DNA from: Isoetes taiwanensis
Taxonomy: Eukaryota; Streptophyta; Lycopodiopsida; Isoetales; Isoetaceae
Assembly (NCBI GenBank): GCA_021234155.1
Contig: JAJEKV010000053.1
Span: 6,044,488 to 6,108,487, forward strand
Length of the DNA: 64,000 bases
Direction: 5' to 3'
Part shown: positions 1 to 11,455 of the stretch, one piece after another
Layout of the letters: the number at the start of each line of letters is the position of its first letter
How positions within the stretch are numbered: the first letter of the stretch is position 1
Program-made: the position numbers and the translations under genes
Notes under the pieces: model-generated
What the model saw: only the letters and a program-made list of their open reading frames with translations
What the model was told of the DNA's origin: nothing
The model's database searches: none

Positions 1-222
1 TGCGTACGGTACAACATTGCAAGTAACCCTCGTCCATTGGTTTCTTTCTTCTTTGTGATGTACAAGCTTTCTTGTGTAAGTCTCGCTTAAGGTTTTCACT
101 AGCAGGAGCTTTGAATTCGAACATAGAGTCATGTCGCTTTGCTACATCGTCGTCTGAGAGATCAACATCAGGTGTTTCTTCGTCCGACATGGGAGGAATG
201 GATGATATACTAGTAGATGCTG

Positions 223-1404
223 TGATAACACACCTAGGGGATTAAGGGATAACATAATTTTTTTTACTCTTAACATCAGGTCAGAAATATTTAAAAGAAT
301 TGCAATGGTTGGGAAACAAATTGAATACGAATGTCTATACTAAGGTACGGTAGATATCTGAGGAAACTATACTAAGGTACGATAGATATCTGAGGAAAAT
401 AGAGGTAATATCTGAACTAAAATAGCATATCTATGATTAGAGGAGATAAACTAGATAAGAATTTGTAAGAATAGGAAGATATTTCTTATAATTGAAAAGG
501 AGAGGATATTTTTCTAATTTTAGAAAAGACAGATAGCATAAAAAAAAGGCAAACTTTAAAACATGATAACTCGGCGAACGATTATCAGAATGGAGCGATC
601 TTAAGCATCCTGGAAAGCCCTCGGAGTCTAGTTTTAGAATTGGGGTGACACTCTCATAACTCCTTACGGTTAGAGAGATATCGCAGAAAAGGTGGACATG
701 GGTCAGATAAGACTGCACGTGGAAGATCCTTTGGTGGGTAGCCGAAGCCGGATCTTTGGAGTTTCTGTTGGTTTGGAGTCATCTTTTTTTTTTGTTTAGT
801 AGTTTGTTGAAAAGTTTACATGTATTATTTTGTTATTGATTCTTTGTGTTTGTGTTTGCAAATATAATAAAACATTAAAGAATGAATCTGTATGAAAGAA
901 CCCGCCCCTTTGTCGTTGCCGAAGGGCTGGGCGGTAAAGCAACGTGCATACCAGGTGATTGATATGTGAACGTATAGTCATGTCCAGAACGATATACGTG
1001 TGAACCCGGGTGAGGGATTGATCATCCCTGAATCACAGTAAGTTATAAGAAGATGTTCTATGTGTGACTAACATTTGTGTGCCTATTGTCTGTGTGACTA
1101 ACGATTCACCTCAGGTTAAGGTAATAGTTTACCCGCTTAGTCCTTCCCAGGACTAATCCCACCTTTCTCTTCGTCCTTCTTACAGAAGAGTTAGTAGCGA
1201 AGTGAGTTTTGCGCCACGAGAAGGGTGGGATAATAGCCAAGATGTCAAGGCATAGATCTTCTAAAGACTAAAAGTAGTTTGAAACTCGGATTTTGAGTGT
1301 CAAGGACAATTGTTACCTCATAATAAAAGAAAGTTATATATTATTTTAGTTCCAATTACTTCTCTGTTTGATTTTCAAGTGTTAAACGCCTTAGGAGCGT
1401 TTCA
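223..1404 (+). repeat. 5' LTR of the first LTR element
   Basis: This 1182-bp copy begins TGATAACACACC and ends GAGCGTTTCA. It differs from the 3' copy by scattered substitutions and by one extra base near its start. The ORFs inside it recur in the other LTR and are not taken as genes. Confidence 0.85.
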
Positions 1405-1825
1405 TTTGGTATCAGAGCCTAGGTTTCCGATTATTAACCATAGTTGGTTATTGGGCCAAAGACCATTAAAAGTCATCAATATTGAAATTATGGGAAACCA
1501 AGAAGGAAGAAACTCCTTGGGAAGTTATGCAGCCGAGACATCTATCGTGGCCAGCAACGGGAAAAGGGAGAGTTCAAAATTTAGTTTCCATATTGTAAAC
1601 CTAGTACTAACTGTGAAATCCCCAAACATTAGTAGTCATCCAAATTAATCTTAAATGTTGTAGTGGTAAGTGTAGTCAACCCCGAAGGGTATATGGAGTG
1701 GAACATAGTTTTAGATATGTCTTGTACCTTGGATATCTTGGTTCATCTACAGAAATTAATGACTTGCAAGGAATTTACAGATTATCCCCATGAGGACATG
1801 GGTAAATTTTTAGTATGAGAGAATA

Positions 1826-3006
1826 TGTAACACACCTAGGGGGTTAAGAGATAACATAATTTTTTTATAATTAACATCATGTCAGAAATATTTAAAAGAA
1901 TTGCAATGGTTGGGAAACAAATTGAATACGGGTGTCTATACTAAGGTACGGTAGATATCTGAGGAAACTATACTAAGGTACGGTAGATATCTGAGGAAAG
2001 TAGAGGTAATATCTGAACTAAAATAGCATATCTATGATTAGAGGAGATAAACTAGATAAGAATTTGTAAGAATATGAAGATATTTCCTATAATTGAAAAA
2101 GAGAGGACATTTTTCTAATTTTAGAAAAGACAAATAGCATAAAAAAAAGGCAAACTTTAAAACATGATAACTCGACGAGGGATTATCAGAATGGAGCGAT
2201 CTTAAACATTCTGGAAAGTCCTCGGAGTCTAGTTTCAGAATTGGAGTGGCACCTCTCATAAGTTCTTACGGTTAGAGAGATATCGCAGAAAAGGTGGACG
2301 TGGGTCAGATAAGACTGCACGTGGAAGATCGTTTGGTGGGTAGCCGGAGCCGGATCTTTGGAGTTTCTGTTGGTTTGGAGTCATCTTTTTTTTTTGTTTG
2401 GTAGTTTGTTGAAAAGCTTACATGTATTATTTTGTTATTGATTCTTTGTGTTTGTGTTTGCAAATATAATAAAACATTAAAGAATGAATATGTATGAAAG
2501 AACCCGCCCCTTTGTCGTTGCCGAAGGGTTGGGCGGTAAAGCAACGTACATACCAGGTGATTGGTATGTGAACATATAGTCGTGTCCGGAACGATATACG
2601 TGTTAACCCGGGTGAGGGATTGATCATCCCTGAATCACAGTAAGTTATAAGAAGATGTTCTATGTGTGACTAACATTTGTGTGCCTATTGTCTGTGTGAC
2701 TAACGATTCACCTCAGGTTAAGGTAATGGTTTACCCACTTCGTCCTTCCCAGGACTAATCCCACCTTTCTCTTCTTCCTTCTTACAGAAGAGTTAGTAGC
2801 GAAGTGAGTTTTGCGCCGCGGGAAGCGTGGGATAATAGCCGAGATGTCAAGGCATAGATCTTCTAAAGACTAGGAGTAGTTTAAAACTCAGATTTTGAGT
2901 GTCAAGGACCATTGTTACCTCATAATAAAAGAAAGTTATATATTATTTTAGTTCCAATTACTTCTGTGTTTGATTTTCAAGTGTTAAACGCCTTAGGAGC
3001 GTTTCA
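1826..3006 (+). repeat. 3' LTR of the first LTR element
   Basis: This 1181-bp copy begins TGTAACACACC and ends GAGCGTTTCA. It is collinear with 223-1404 over its whole length. Confidence 0.85.
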
Positions 3007-3833
3007 GGTTGGGTGTGGGGAGGTCTTGGATGGAACTGATTTGCTCTCTCTTGGAAAAAGTAGTCGAGGTTGGTGACATATTTGAGCTCCTGAAGTGTCA
3101 TAAAACACAGGAGTTGCATGGCACTGACTGCTCCCACTAAGAGTAGTATCAGGTAGCGCGACGGATGGTGATGGAGTGACTTGCGCCCGGGGAGGCTATC
3201 TATGCTGGACTAAGGGAGACGGACTAAAGCAAACTAAAGGAGGGAGTCTGAGCTCGTCTTCGGGTGGTGGAGTGAACTGAATGGGTGGAGGAAAGTTGCG
3301 CTGTTCTGTGGGATATGTTGGAGTAAAATGCATTGGTGGGGGCAAACGACGTTCAAAAGCAGGAGATGGTGGAGTAAATTGCACTGATGGTGGAAGACGA
3401 CGTGTACAAACGGGAGGGCTGGGGCAATGAATGTCAGAGTCAGAAGTATCCTGGCTAGCATTAGCTTCTGAAATATTCGTAATAGGATTAGCTTCCATTG
3501 CCATTGGGCAAGGTGTGAAAAGCATGGGAGGAGGGAGCCTGCGAGCAGGACGGGGTGGCTTAGACGCTCTCTTTTCTCCGGCCATTATGAGCAAGTAGAC
3601 TCAGACAGTATAAATTTATACCGTGTGGTATAAATTTATATGAAATAGAAGCATAACTGGTGATGGACTGGTATAAATTTATACAGAGATGGTATAAATT
3701 TATATGAGACCAGGGATAGGTTCAATACGCTGTACGTTTTATACGGAATACGTATGAATTGTATGGTACGGCACATATTTGCCGTATAAAACGTAAAAAA
3801 TACGGCAAAAAAAAATTCCGGCGTCAGAAGATT

Positions 3834-3912
3834 TTCGCGTACGCGAAACCTTCTAATTCGCGTACGCGAAAGTTTTTTCGCGTACGCGAAACAGTGAAAA
3901 TCGCGTACGCGA
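3834..3912. repeat. Cluster of four CGCGTACGCG palindromes
   Basis: TTCGCGTACGCGAA is present at 3834-3847, 3857-3870 and 3877-3890. A fourth copy, TCGCGTACGCGA, is at 3901-3912. Spacing is 20-24 bp. The sequence is self-complementary and CpG-dense in otherwise AT-rich DNA. Confidence 0.85.
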
Positions 3913-4039
3913 AAAATATATATATATTTTTTTGAAATTCAAATTCCGGCGTCACAGTCGAAACCTTCTGATTCAGCAGACTGGAAAGTTTTTCAAAGTC
4001 GCATAAAAGCGGAAGGTTTCACGACGCTTAAAAATATAA

Positions 4040-4154
<115 letters not shown>

Positions 4155-4597
4155 ATTCAAATTTCACAGACGCTTGAACCTTCATTTCAGCGTGGCGAAA
4201 GTTTTTTCACAGACGCTATTACGGAAGGTTTCGTCTGTGAACCCCCAAAAAAAAAAAAAAAAAAAACAGAAAATTGTTTTATCGGCTTTGCCATTGGGCG
4301 ACGCGAAAAAAAAATTGGGCAGACGCTTTCATCGAAGCTTACAGACGTCTGTAAATTTTTTTCCTACCATGAGGTTTTTATCGTTAAATCGTATTTTATT
4401 AAAAATCGTATTTTTGACTTTATCGTCCGTGAATTTTAATTTTTAATGATAGAACCTATCCCTGTATGAGACCGTATACGGATCGCTATGGAAAAATGCT
4501 ATACGAAAACATACATAGCAGAAGTACTTAAGGGCGGCGGGGGCGCGTCCATTTCATGTATATGCTGTTTAGATTCGAAGGCGCTCGCGATCCGCCT

Positions 4598-4603
4598 TAT
4601 ATA
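4598..4603 (+). promoter_or_regulatory. TATA box of the ParB-methyltransferase gene
   Basis: TATATA lies in a GC-richer stretch 50 bp upstream of the ATG at 4653, a normal TATA-to-start distance for a short plant 5' leader. Inferred from sequence and position. Confidence 0.5.
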
Positions 4604-4736
4604 CTCGCCCCTATTTGCTCCTCCGAACAACTATAAGCAAGTCTATACAGACATGGCCAAGTAAGTCTCCAACCTGAACCTTTTTAGTTCTGCATTTCTT
4701 TCAATCTCTTTACTGTGCTTCTGTCGTCTGTCTATT

Positions 4737-5203
4737 CGTATGATTTAATACCGAGGCCTCTCTCCCTTGGTATACATTTATACAGAGGAGGTGATCTCTC
4801 AGTATAATTTTGCCTCGGTATATATTTATATTGAAAGAACAAGAGCGGGATAAATGTATCCCGACAGAGGCTCAAACAGTATAAATTTATATTGTGAGAA
4901 CTCTTGCGGTATAAAACTCTTGCAGTTCCCTCGCGGCCTCGCGGTATAAATTTATACTGACTCGGTATAAATTTATACCGAGAGAGTTCTGCAACGGTAT
5001 AAATTTATATCGTTTGTGCACGGGCGGTATAGAATTATACCGCTTGAGCCTCTTTCGAGATAAATTTATCCTGTCCGTGTTTTTTCGGTATAAATTTATA
5101 CCAAGGCAGAACTCTCGCGGTATAATTTATACCGAGAGACCGCCTCCTCTGTGTAAATTTATACCAAGGGAGAGAGGCCTAAATAATGGTATGAAATCAT
5201 ACG
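4737..5203. repeat. 467-bp imperfect inverted repeat filling intron 1
   Basis: The left arm starts CGTATGATTTAATACC and the right arm ends GGTATGAAATCATACG. The arms pair across the whole interval around a centre near 4970 (for example GAGGCCTCTCTCCCTTGG against CCAAGGGAGAGAGGCC). The arms also contain about a dozen copies of the GGTATAAATTTATACC-like palindrome, so small hairpins are nested in one long hairpin. The block lies in the intron 4661-5366 and would fold in the pre-mRNA. Confidence 0.8.
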
Positions 5204-6465
5204 TTTTTGGATAATAGTGGTGTGTTTTAGAGGCTAAAGCCACCGAAAAGGGTATAATAACTCCACATTGAGGTCCTTTAAGGCGCCATTTCTAGGACTA
5301 TAGTTAGAAATGTTGAGATAAATTCAATTTTCGTGAAGTTAAAGAGTTATTTTTATGGCTTTTCAGCACCAAGCTTGTCTTTAAAGGCAAAGGTCAGCAG
5401 TCGTCTGTGAAGCCACAATCCTATGAACTGAAGGGTGTTACATGGTACGTGCACAGGGGAGCGAGAGAATGCTACCCCACTGACGTGTACCTGTACCTGT
5501 GCAATAAGACAGGAAGGGAGAAGTTCAAGCCTGAGGATTACTACCCCGCAGGCGAAATGACAAGCTTGACATCCACACTAAACGAGAACGAGATAGAATG
5601 AACTGTGTGAACGATGAAGGAGACATCGAGTACATTCTGAACAACAGAATGTTTCGAATTAGCATGTGCAAGCCAAAACGAGTACATCTCGGAAAACAAC
5701 AAGCTTGGGTATGTAAGTGTGCGTTGTTCCTTCTGTTCTTCATGTCTTCTCCGTACAAAATTTATACTGACATCGGACTAATTAATCATCCTTACTATAG
5801 GATGTAGTAGACATTCTATCTTTAGTGACTCTTTGTGACGAGCGTGTTATGGTCAAAGGCTTGTGGTACCCACGTGCTAAGGAGGACGTGGAGAAAGAGA
5901 GCGAGCTGGAAGAGGAGGAAGAGGTGGGAATGAAAGGGAAGGGCAAGAGGAAAGCCCTGGTTTTGAAAACACAGGCTACGAAGAAATACAGAACCACAAA
6001 GGCCTTGACAATCGAGGAGTCGGCAGAAGCACTTCAAAAGGCTTCTGGGGTCGATATTGTTTTGAAACCCTCAGACAGATCAAGTGCTATCCTAAAAAGG
6101 GTTAATGAGACAAAGCTTTTGAAGCAAACAATATCATTGACACTGAGCGCGATCAAGAGGCCACCAAAAAATGAGGATGGGGTCAGAGTGGTTCAGGTGA
6201 GGAAGTTGTACGCGGCACATGTGGCTATCCTGAAGAGAGAATGCGAAGAAATCCACATGCACATGTGTCTCACTTGTTGTTATGGTAGGTAGAACGCAGG
6301 TCCAGGAGCTCAGGCACTACAGGAAGGCTGACTTCGAGGACTACACTTATTATGTACTTGGTGGCACACACAGGAAAGAGCTATCTAAAGAAGAAAGCAT
6401 GAACGAGGTCTAGAAGACCAGTGGAAACCCATATATACATGGAGTTGACAGACGAAGAGGCTAAA

Positions 6466-7219
6466 TGATACGGAGCGGCTCGGGGGAGAGGTTCAAGGCA
6501 CAAGGATCCAATGGCATGGGCATGGCTTATGGAAAGAAATAATAAATTGACCAAAATATCTTTGTTACTAAATTGTTGTGAACTGGCTGATAACGGCGGT
6601 CGAAATGGCAGTCACGAGTTACAGCCTAAAACCTCCCGGACTTGATCCAGAACTATTCTAAACAGATCGTCTCCACCATATAGGCTACCGGATTCCTTGA
6701 ACGTGCTGGGAAAAGGGATGATCCAAATAGAAAAAGGCAAATCTGCAACCGAAATTATCCTACCTATTCTTGGCTGCCTTTTCATGAACCAAATCTGTTA
6801 AAAGGGGAAAAAGGACCGTCCATCAATCTGTATAAAGAGATGCGAAATCCTGCATTGAATCCATCTGATCCCAGCCTAGCTCAAACTACCGCCTCTGATT
6901 GTAGCATCGACCCCTGCTCTGAACTTGTATTCCCGCCAAAGCCTTCTGAAAACCTTGCCATAGCCACTGCTGCCAGAACAAATTCCCAGGCAGACTTGCT
7001 GCTTCAGGGGACATTGGATCTTTGTTGCACACAAGATAGCGAATTCTTGTGCTTGGGCCCGGTTGGGTGGTTTGAAAGTGTGCTCCTATCAGTTGTCCAG
7101 GCATTGTGCCGGTTGTTTATCTCTGATTAATATAATCTTGATCTCTCTTGTTTACTCTTTGCATCAGTGTTGAATATAAACTGGGATTTTACTTCATTGC
7201 AATATCTTCATTCGTATCA
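6466..7219 (+). repeat. 5' LTR of the gag-only element
   Basis: A 754-bp copy bounded by TG and CA. The 96-codon ORF inside it recurs in the 3' LTR and is not a separate gene. Confidence 0.93.
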
Positions 7220-7260
7220 AGTGGTATCAGAGCCTAGATTCTATTTCCATATCCTGTGCA

Positions 7261-8469
7261 ATGGCCAACCGCTTTAATATCTCTGATCAACAGTACCAGC
7301 AGGCATTAAGAACTGCGGATTTTATAGCCAAGCAAATTGCTAATCAAATTGCTTTGCCACCGCCTACATCTGAGCAAGATTATCAAACCAAGTTGGAGCA
7401 AATAGCTTTGCTTTACGGATTCTTACCTAGCAATTCCCAGCCTCCACTTCCAAATCAACCTCCACCTGTTAATCCGCCGCCGCCTACGAATTCCCCGCCA
7501 AACTCTCCAAATCCAGTTAATGCTTCTGCCAGGATTAAATGGCTGCAGAAAGTGGAGGGCATGCCGACTTTCTCAGGGGAAAAAAGGAGTCGCCCTACAG
7601 TCATGGGATTCTTAGCTGCATGGGAAAGTTTTTTTGAACGAGTTGGAGCCACTGAGTTGCAGAAACTTCAGGCAATGGATAAATATCTTACCGATGTAGC
7701 CCGAATTTGGTGACAGGGAAGGAAAAGAATGGCCCCAGTGATTAAAATATGGCAGGAATTTAAAAGAGCCTTCGAAAGCCATAATTTACCTGCAAGCTAC
7801 TTTGTAGACCTCCTAAGGGAATGGGATATATTCACACAAGGAGAACGAGAGTCTGTTTATCAGTACACAAGCAAATTTAACCATCTGTCGGTTCTAATGG
7901 AAGGTCTCAGTGATAAAGAGTTAACAAGGAAATATATTTCTGGGTTAAGGGATGAGTTGTATGCAGAACTCAGGCTCATTGAACTCCAAACACTGGACGA
8001 GGCGGTACGGAAAGCCGAAGCCGCAGAAAGAAAGTTTAATCCCAAGGGAGCCAAATATGACATATGGGAAGGTTACCCCCGGGAAAATAATGGCAAGCGT
8101 GACACGGATAAGGCGAGCAATAACGGAGCAAAAAGAGTTAGATTCAACGATGATCGTAGAGACTCGAATAACAGGAACAGGGGTCCAGAACAGCGTATGA
8201 CTCAAGAACGGGCAAATGCACCAGAAAGAGGTTGTTATATATGTGGTGGACCTCACTTCAAAGCTTCTTGCCCAAAAAGGCAGACACCTACAGACAAGCC
8301 TCAAACTGAAATTGAAGTTCCCAGGAGCAAGGAAGACAAAGGAAAAGTGTTAATGCATACTATTGCAGAAACATCTGACAGTTCTCATGGGAAAGCTGAC
8401 AAAGCTGCTGACAAAGCTGCAGTCAGGGAGTTTGAAAGAAGTCGATTAACTATCGGTCATTTATCTTAG
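7261..8469 (+). pseudogene. gag: Retrotransposon Gag with CCHC zinc knuckle
   Basis: The frame opens with ATG at 7261, 27 bp after the primer-binding site, and runs 402 codons to 8469. It is interrupted by one in-frame TGA at 7711-7713, where a tryptophan is expected after ARIW. A proline-rich N-terminus precedes a retrotransposon Gag core of about 190 residues, including the KEL...YISGL...L...EA pattern. Near the C-terminus there is a single CCHC zinc knuckle, CYICGGPHFKASC. Such proteins package element RNA into virus-like particles. No pol region follows. Confidence 0.85.
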
Positions 8470-8872
8470 TTTGGTTTGAGTTTTAGTAGGTTATGCATAG
8501 CTATTTGAATGTATGAGATTTTTTTTTGAATAAAATGAAATTTTTATTGTTTCCTAGTGGAAGGAAACTATCTTTCTTGTTAGAAAGGGATTTACTTTCT
8601 GCCCGAGTAGGGGGGGACAACCTACTTGGAATATCAGAAAGGGCTGGGAATGCCATGACTGTTCAAGTGAGGGACGCCTACTTGAAGGATCAGCATGGAG
8701 ATTTTTCTGTCCAAGCGCGGACCCTGCCTTGAAGGATCAGAAAAAGAACATTTCCAGGGAAAAGAGATTGGCCTTAAGAAGGGAAGGACCAACACACCTC
8801 TTTTCATGACAAGGGTTTTCTTTCAGGGTTATAGAGCGATCGAGGTCGATCGACTGAAAGAAGGGAAGGACC

Positions 8873-9626
8873 TGATACGGAGCGGCTCGGGGGAGAGGTT
8901 CAAGGCACAAGGATCCAATGGCATGGGCATGGCTTATGGAAAGAAATAATAAATTGACCAAAATATCTTTCTTACTAAATTGTTGTGAACTGGCTGATAA
9001 CGGCGGTCGAAATGGCAGTCACGAGTTACAGCCTAAAACCTCCCGGACTTGATCCGGAACTGTTCTAAACAGATCGTCTCCACTATATAGGCTACCAAAT
9101 TCCTTGAACGTGCTGGGAAAAGGGATGATCTAAATAGAAAAAGGCAAATCTGCAACCAAAATTATCCTACCTATTCTTGGCTGCCTTTTCATGAACTAAA
9201 TCTGTTAAAAGGGGAAAAAGGACCGTCCATCAATCTGTATAAAGAGATGCGAAATCCTGCATTGAATCCATCTGATCCCAGCCTAGCTCAGACTACCGCC
9301 TCTGATTGTAGCATTGACCCCTGCTCTGAACTTGTATTCCCGCCAAAGCCTTCTGAAAACCTTGCCATAGCCACTGCTGCCAGAACAAATTCCCAGGCAG
9401 ACTTGCTGCTTCAGGGGACATTGGATCTTTGTTGCACACAAGATAGCGAATTCTTGTGCTTGGGCCCGGTTGGGTGGTTTGAAAGTGTGCTCCTATCAGT
9501 TGTCCAGGCAATGTGCCGGTTGTTTATCTCTGATTAATAGAATCTTGATCTCTCTTGTTTACTCTTTGCATCAGTGTTGAATATAAACTGGGATTTTACT
9601 TCATTGCAATATCTTCATTCGTATCA
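8873..9626 (+). repeat. 3' LTR of the gag-only element
   Basis: A 754-bp copy, collinear with 6466-7219, followed directly by the CTAAA target duplication at 9627-9631. Confidence 0.93.
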
Positions 9627-9979
9627 CTAAAGTCATTGACGTAAGCTACAACCTCAACAATAACTTCAGGTTGAAGATGCTGAGCCTTATAGATAAGATC
9701 CGCTTCATGCACAGAGAGTATGCCGAGTTCAAACAAATGCATGGAGAGGACTTCACGAAGCAGAAGAACAAGCTCCAAGAACTTTGTGAGGCCTGTGTGA
9801 CTGAATGTTGGCTGAGCTACAATTCTGATAAGAATCCCCACATGGCAGTGAAGCAGTAAGATAACTACTTTCAACTTGCTTTCAGAGATGGCCAAGTAAG
9901 AACAATTATAGCCTTTACTTTCCTTTCAATTTAAGTTTGTTTCCACATCGTCTAGAACATGTCGATCAGATGGAAACCA

Positions 9980-10245
9980 ACGTGCCTCCAGTATAAATTC
10001 ATACAGCGGCCACTGCCGCTTGAGTTCATACCCTGGCATGGAGCGGTATAAATTTATACCGTGGCATGGACTGGTATAAATTTATACCGTGACCTGGAGT
10101 GGTATAAATTTATACTGGTCCATGCCACGGTATAAATTTATACCACGGCCTTCAACGATATAAATTTACACCGTTGTGTGGACTCATATAAATTTATACC
10201 GCGGCCTGAAATGGTATAAATTTATACCGTGGCCTGGACTCTGAC
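9980..10245. repeat. Array of GGTATAAATTTATACC palindromes in an intron
   Basis: About nine exact or near copies of the 16-bp palindrome occur with a period near 28-31 bp (exact copies at 10045-10060 and 10073-10088, for example), separated by short GC-richer spacers such as GTGGCATGGACT. The block lies in the intron 9896-10308 of the ParB-methyltransferase gene. Several spacers are themselves complementary (CATGGAC and GTCCATG), so the array can also fold on itself. Confidence 0.88.
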
Positions 10246-11289
10246 TCTAGCATCGTTGTACCACAATAGGCCATTTGCACTGAGCTACTTGTCTTCAACT
10301 TTTAACAGGTGTGGGATCTACAGGAAGGAATATTCTGTATATTCGAAGATGGTGAACTTAAAGAGCAAGCCAGCACCGCTGGAAAAAAACCAAAAAAAAA
10401 AAAAACTGAAATAAAATAAAAAAATATGAGCATAGTACCATGGACACAACTACAGGGCCTGAAGAGCAAACAAATTTTTGTGCGGCTCTTAGAAAAAGTT
10501 GTGGCCAAAGAATTTACTCTCCATGAAATGGCAAAGGAAGCTAAGATGTAAGCAGCATTTACTATGTAATGTTCTTTTTCCCTTACTTTGCCTTACAATC
10601 TCTTTCTCTTTGCAGTCAGAAGGATGTTGTCACCTTCCAGTCCAGGTTAATGAAGCAACTAAACCTAGAAGACTGGGAAGAGTGCAATCTTCTTTATCCA
10701 ACTTGTACGACAAACAGCATAATCAGAGAACACGCAGTGAACTTCAGTGGTTAGGTGAGCTTTGTAGAGAACATGTTTTGTCTTCGTGCCTTTGTCTTAC
10801 TGTTCACTTACAGAACAAAAAGAAAGGCCTGCCAGCAGGCTTTTTAAACCTGGTTCGGAGGGCCAAAGAGGAACGGCAAAGACTGAAGGCCATTGAACAG
10901 GAAAAGCAAGTCGCGTCAAGCAGCTTCAACAATGGCTATGAAAGATTTACTACATTTGGCTAGGGCTGCTTGTACAAGATTGTACAAGGTGACTGCACTA
11001 GGTTGGGGATTGTGGTGGACAAGCAGAACTTCACATTGTGTATAGTTGACATTCCATACGGCTTCAAGATTAAAGACAGCGCCTTCGATGATGAGGCTTT
11101 CACACATGTGCAAGTACGAGCTTTTTTGGATGGCCTGAAGGAAGTCACCCTGTCAGCAAATTGGCGGATTATTATTTTTCACTCCGACCTGCAGACAATG
11201 TCAGTGCTCAAATCAATTGGAGCAGTCTGCAATGCCGGCTTCGAAAACTGCATTTAGTAAGCTTTACATTCCTTCACATTCTGGAATCC

Positions 11290-11455
11290 TACGGTATAAA
11301 TTTATACCGCGGATGCCCTGCGGTATAAATTTATACGCCTGTTGCCTTGGGGTTAAATTTCTCGCCAGAAACTTGCGTTTAAACTTATACCCTGGTGTCT
11401 TGCGGTATAAATTTATACCATGAGAACACTGGCCGTATAAATTTATACCGTTTGC
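11290..11455. repeat. Second intronic array of the GGTATAAATTTATACC palindrome
   Basis: Five copies, some degenerate, with a period of 27-31 bp, inside the intron 11257-11494 of the same gene. The unit matches those in intron 1 and in the intron at 9896-10308. Confidence 0.85.

Larger units (their letters stand above)
223..3006 (+). mobile_element. Non-autonomous LTR retrotransposon with almost no internal region
   Basis: Two direct repeats of about 1.18 kb (223-1404 and 1826-3006) start TG and end CA. Between them lie only 421 bp. The primer-binding site TGGTATCAGAGCC (initiator tRNA-Met type) is at 1407-1419, three bases after the left LTR, which sets the orientation as plus. An ATG frame near 1491 gives about 50 codons and no recognisable Gag or Pol, so the element must have been moved by another element's proteins. 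The LTRs differ at many single bases, so this insertion is older than the one at 50196-52768. It sits inside a minus-strand reading frame. I cannot assign the superfamily. Confidence 0.85.
1..3594 (-). pseudogene. Proline-rich protein of unknown function, split by an LTR element
   Basis: A minus-strand reading frame opens at 3594 (a second ATG lies at 3585) and carries four or five repeats of a motif like RRLPPPMxFTP over its first 130 codons. It meets an in-frame TAG at 3196-3198, then stays open to 3007, where the LTR element 223-3006 begins on this strand. Removing the element plus one 5-bp flank joins codon-for-codon to 217-1. That part is acidic (MSDEETPDVDLSDDD), then basic, and runs off the left edge. 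I do not recognise the family. The gene starts head-to-head with the methyltransferase gene at 4653, so the two may share a promoter region. The coding call rests on the long shared frame and the repeats. The in-frame join is suggestive only, because the 5-bp flanks (TGCTG and GGTTG) match imperfectly. Confidence 0.5.
6466..9626 (+). mobile_element. Non-autonomous LTR retrotransposon carrying only gag
   Basis: LTRs of 754 bp each (6466-7219 and 8873-9626) begin TGATACGG and end CGTATCA. A perfect 5-bp target duplication, CTAAA, flanks the element at 6461-6465 and 9627-9631. The primer-binding site TGGTATCAGAGCC (tRNA-iMet) is at 7222-7234. A purine-rich tract, GAAAGAAGGGAAGGACC, sits just before the 3' LTR. 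The internal part encodes a Gag and no protease, integrase or reverse transcriptase, so it depends on a related autonomous element. Removing the element and one CTAAA restores an open frame in the host methyltransferase gene. The LTRs differ by a small number of substitutions, so the insertion is moderately young. Confidence 0.95.

Noticed and set aside
437-2627. Paired ORFs at 437-981 and 2038-2627
   Set aside because: Both sets lie in the two LTR copies and are shadows of the repeat.
9856-9895. A 30-nt intron followed by a 10-nt micro-exon AGATGGCCAA
   Set aside because: Splice-like borders and phase fit, and the micro-exon resembles exon 1. But reading straight through gives protein-like sequence (NYFQLAFRDGQVWDLQEG) with a single TAA, and 30 nt is below usual plant intron size.
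9980-10245. CRISPR-like array of short repeats and spacers
   Set aside because: The repeat is a 16-bp palindrome with short, related spacers inside a plant intron. There are no cas genes and the spacers are not unique.
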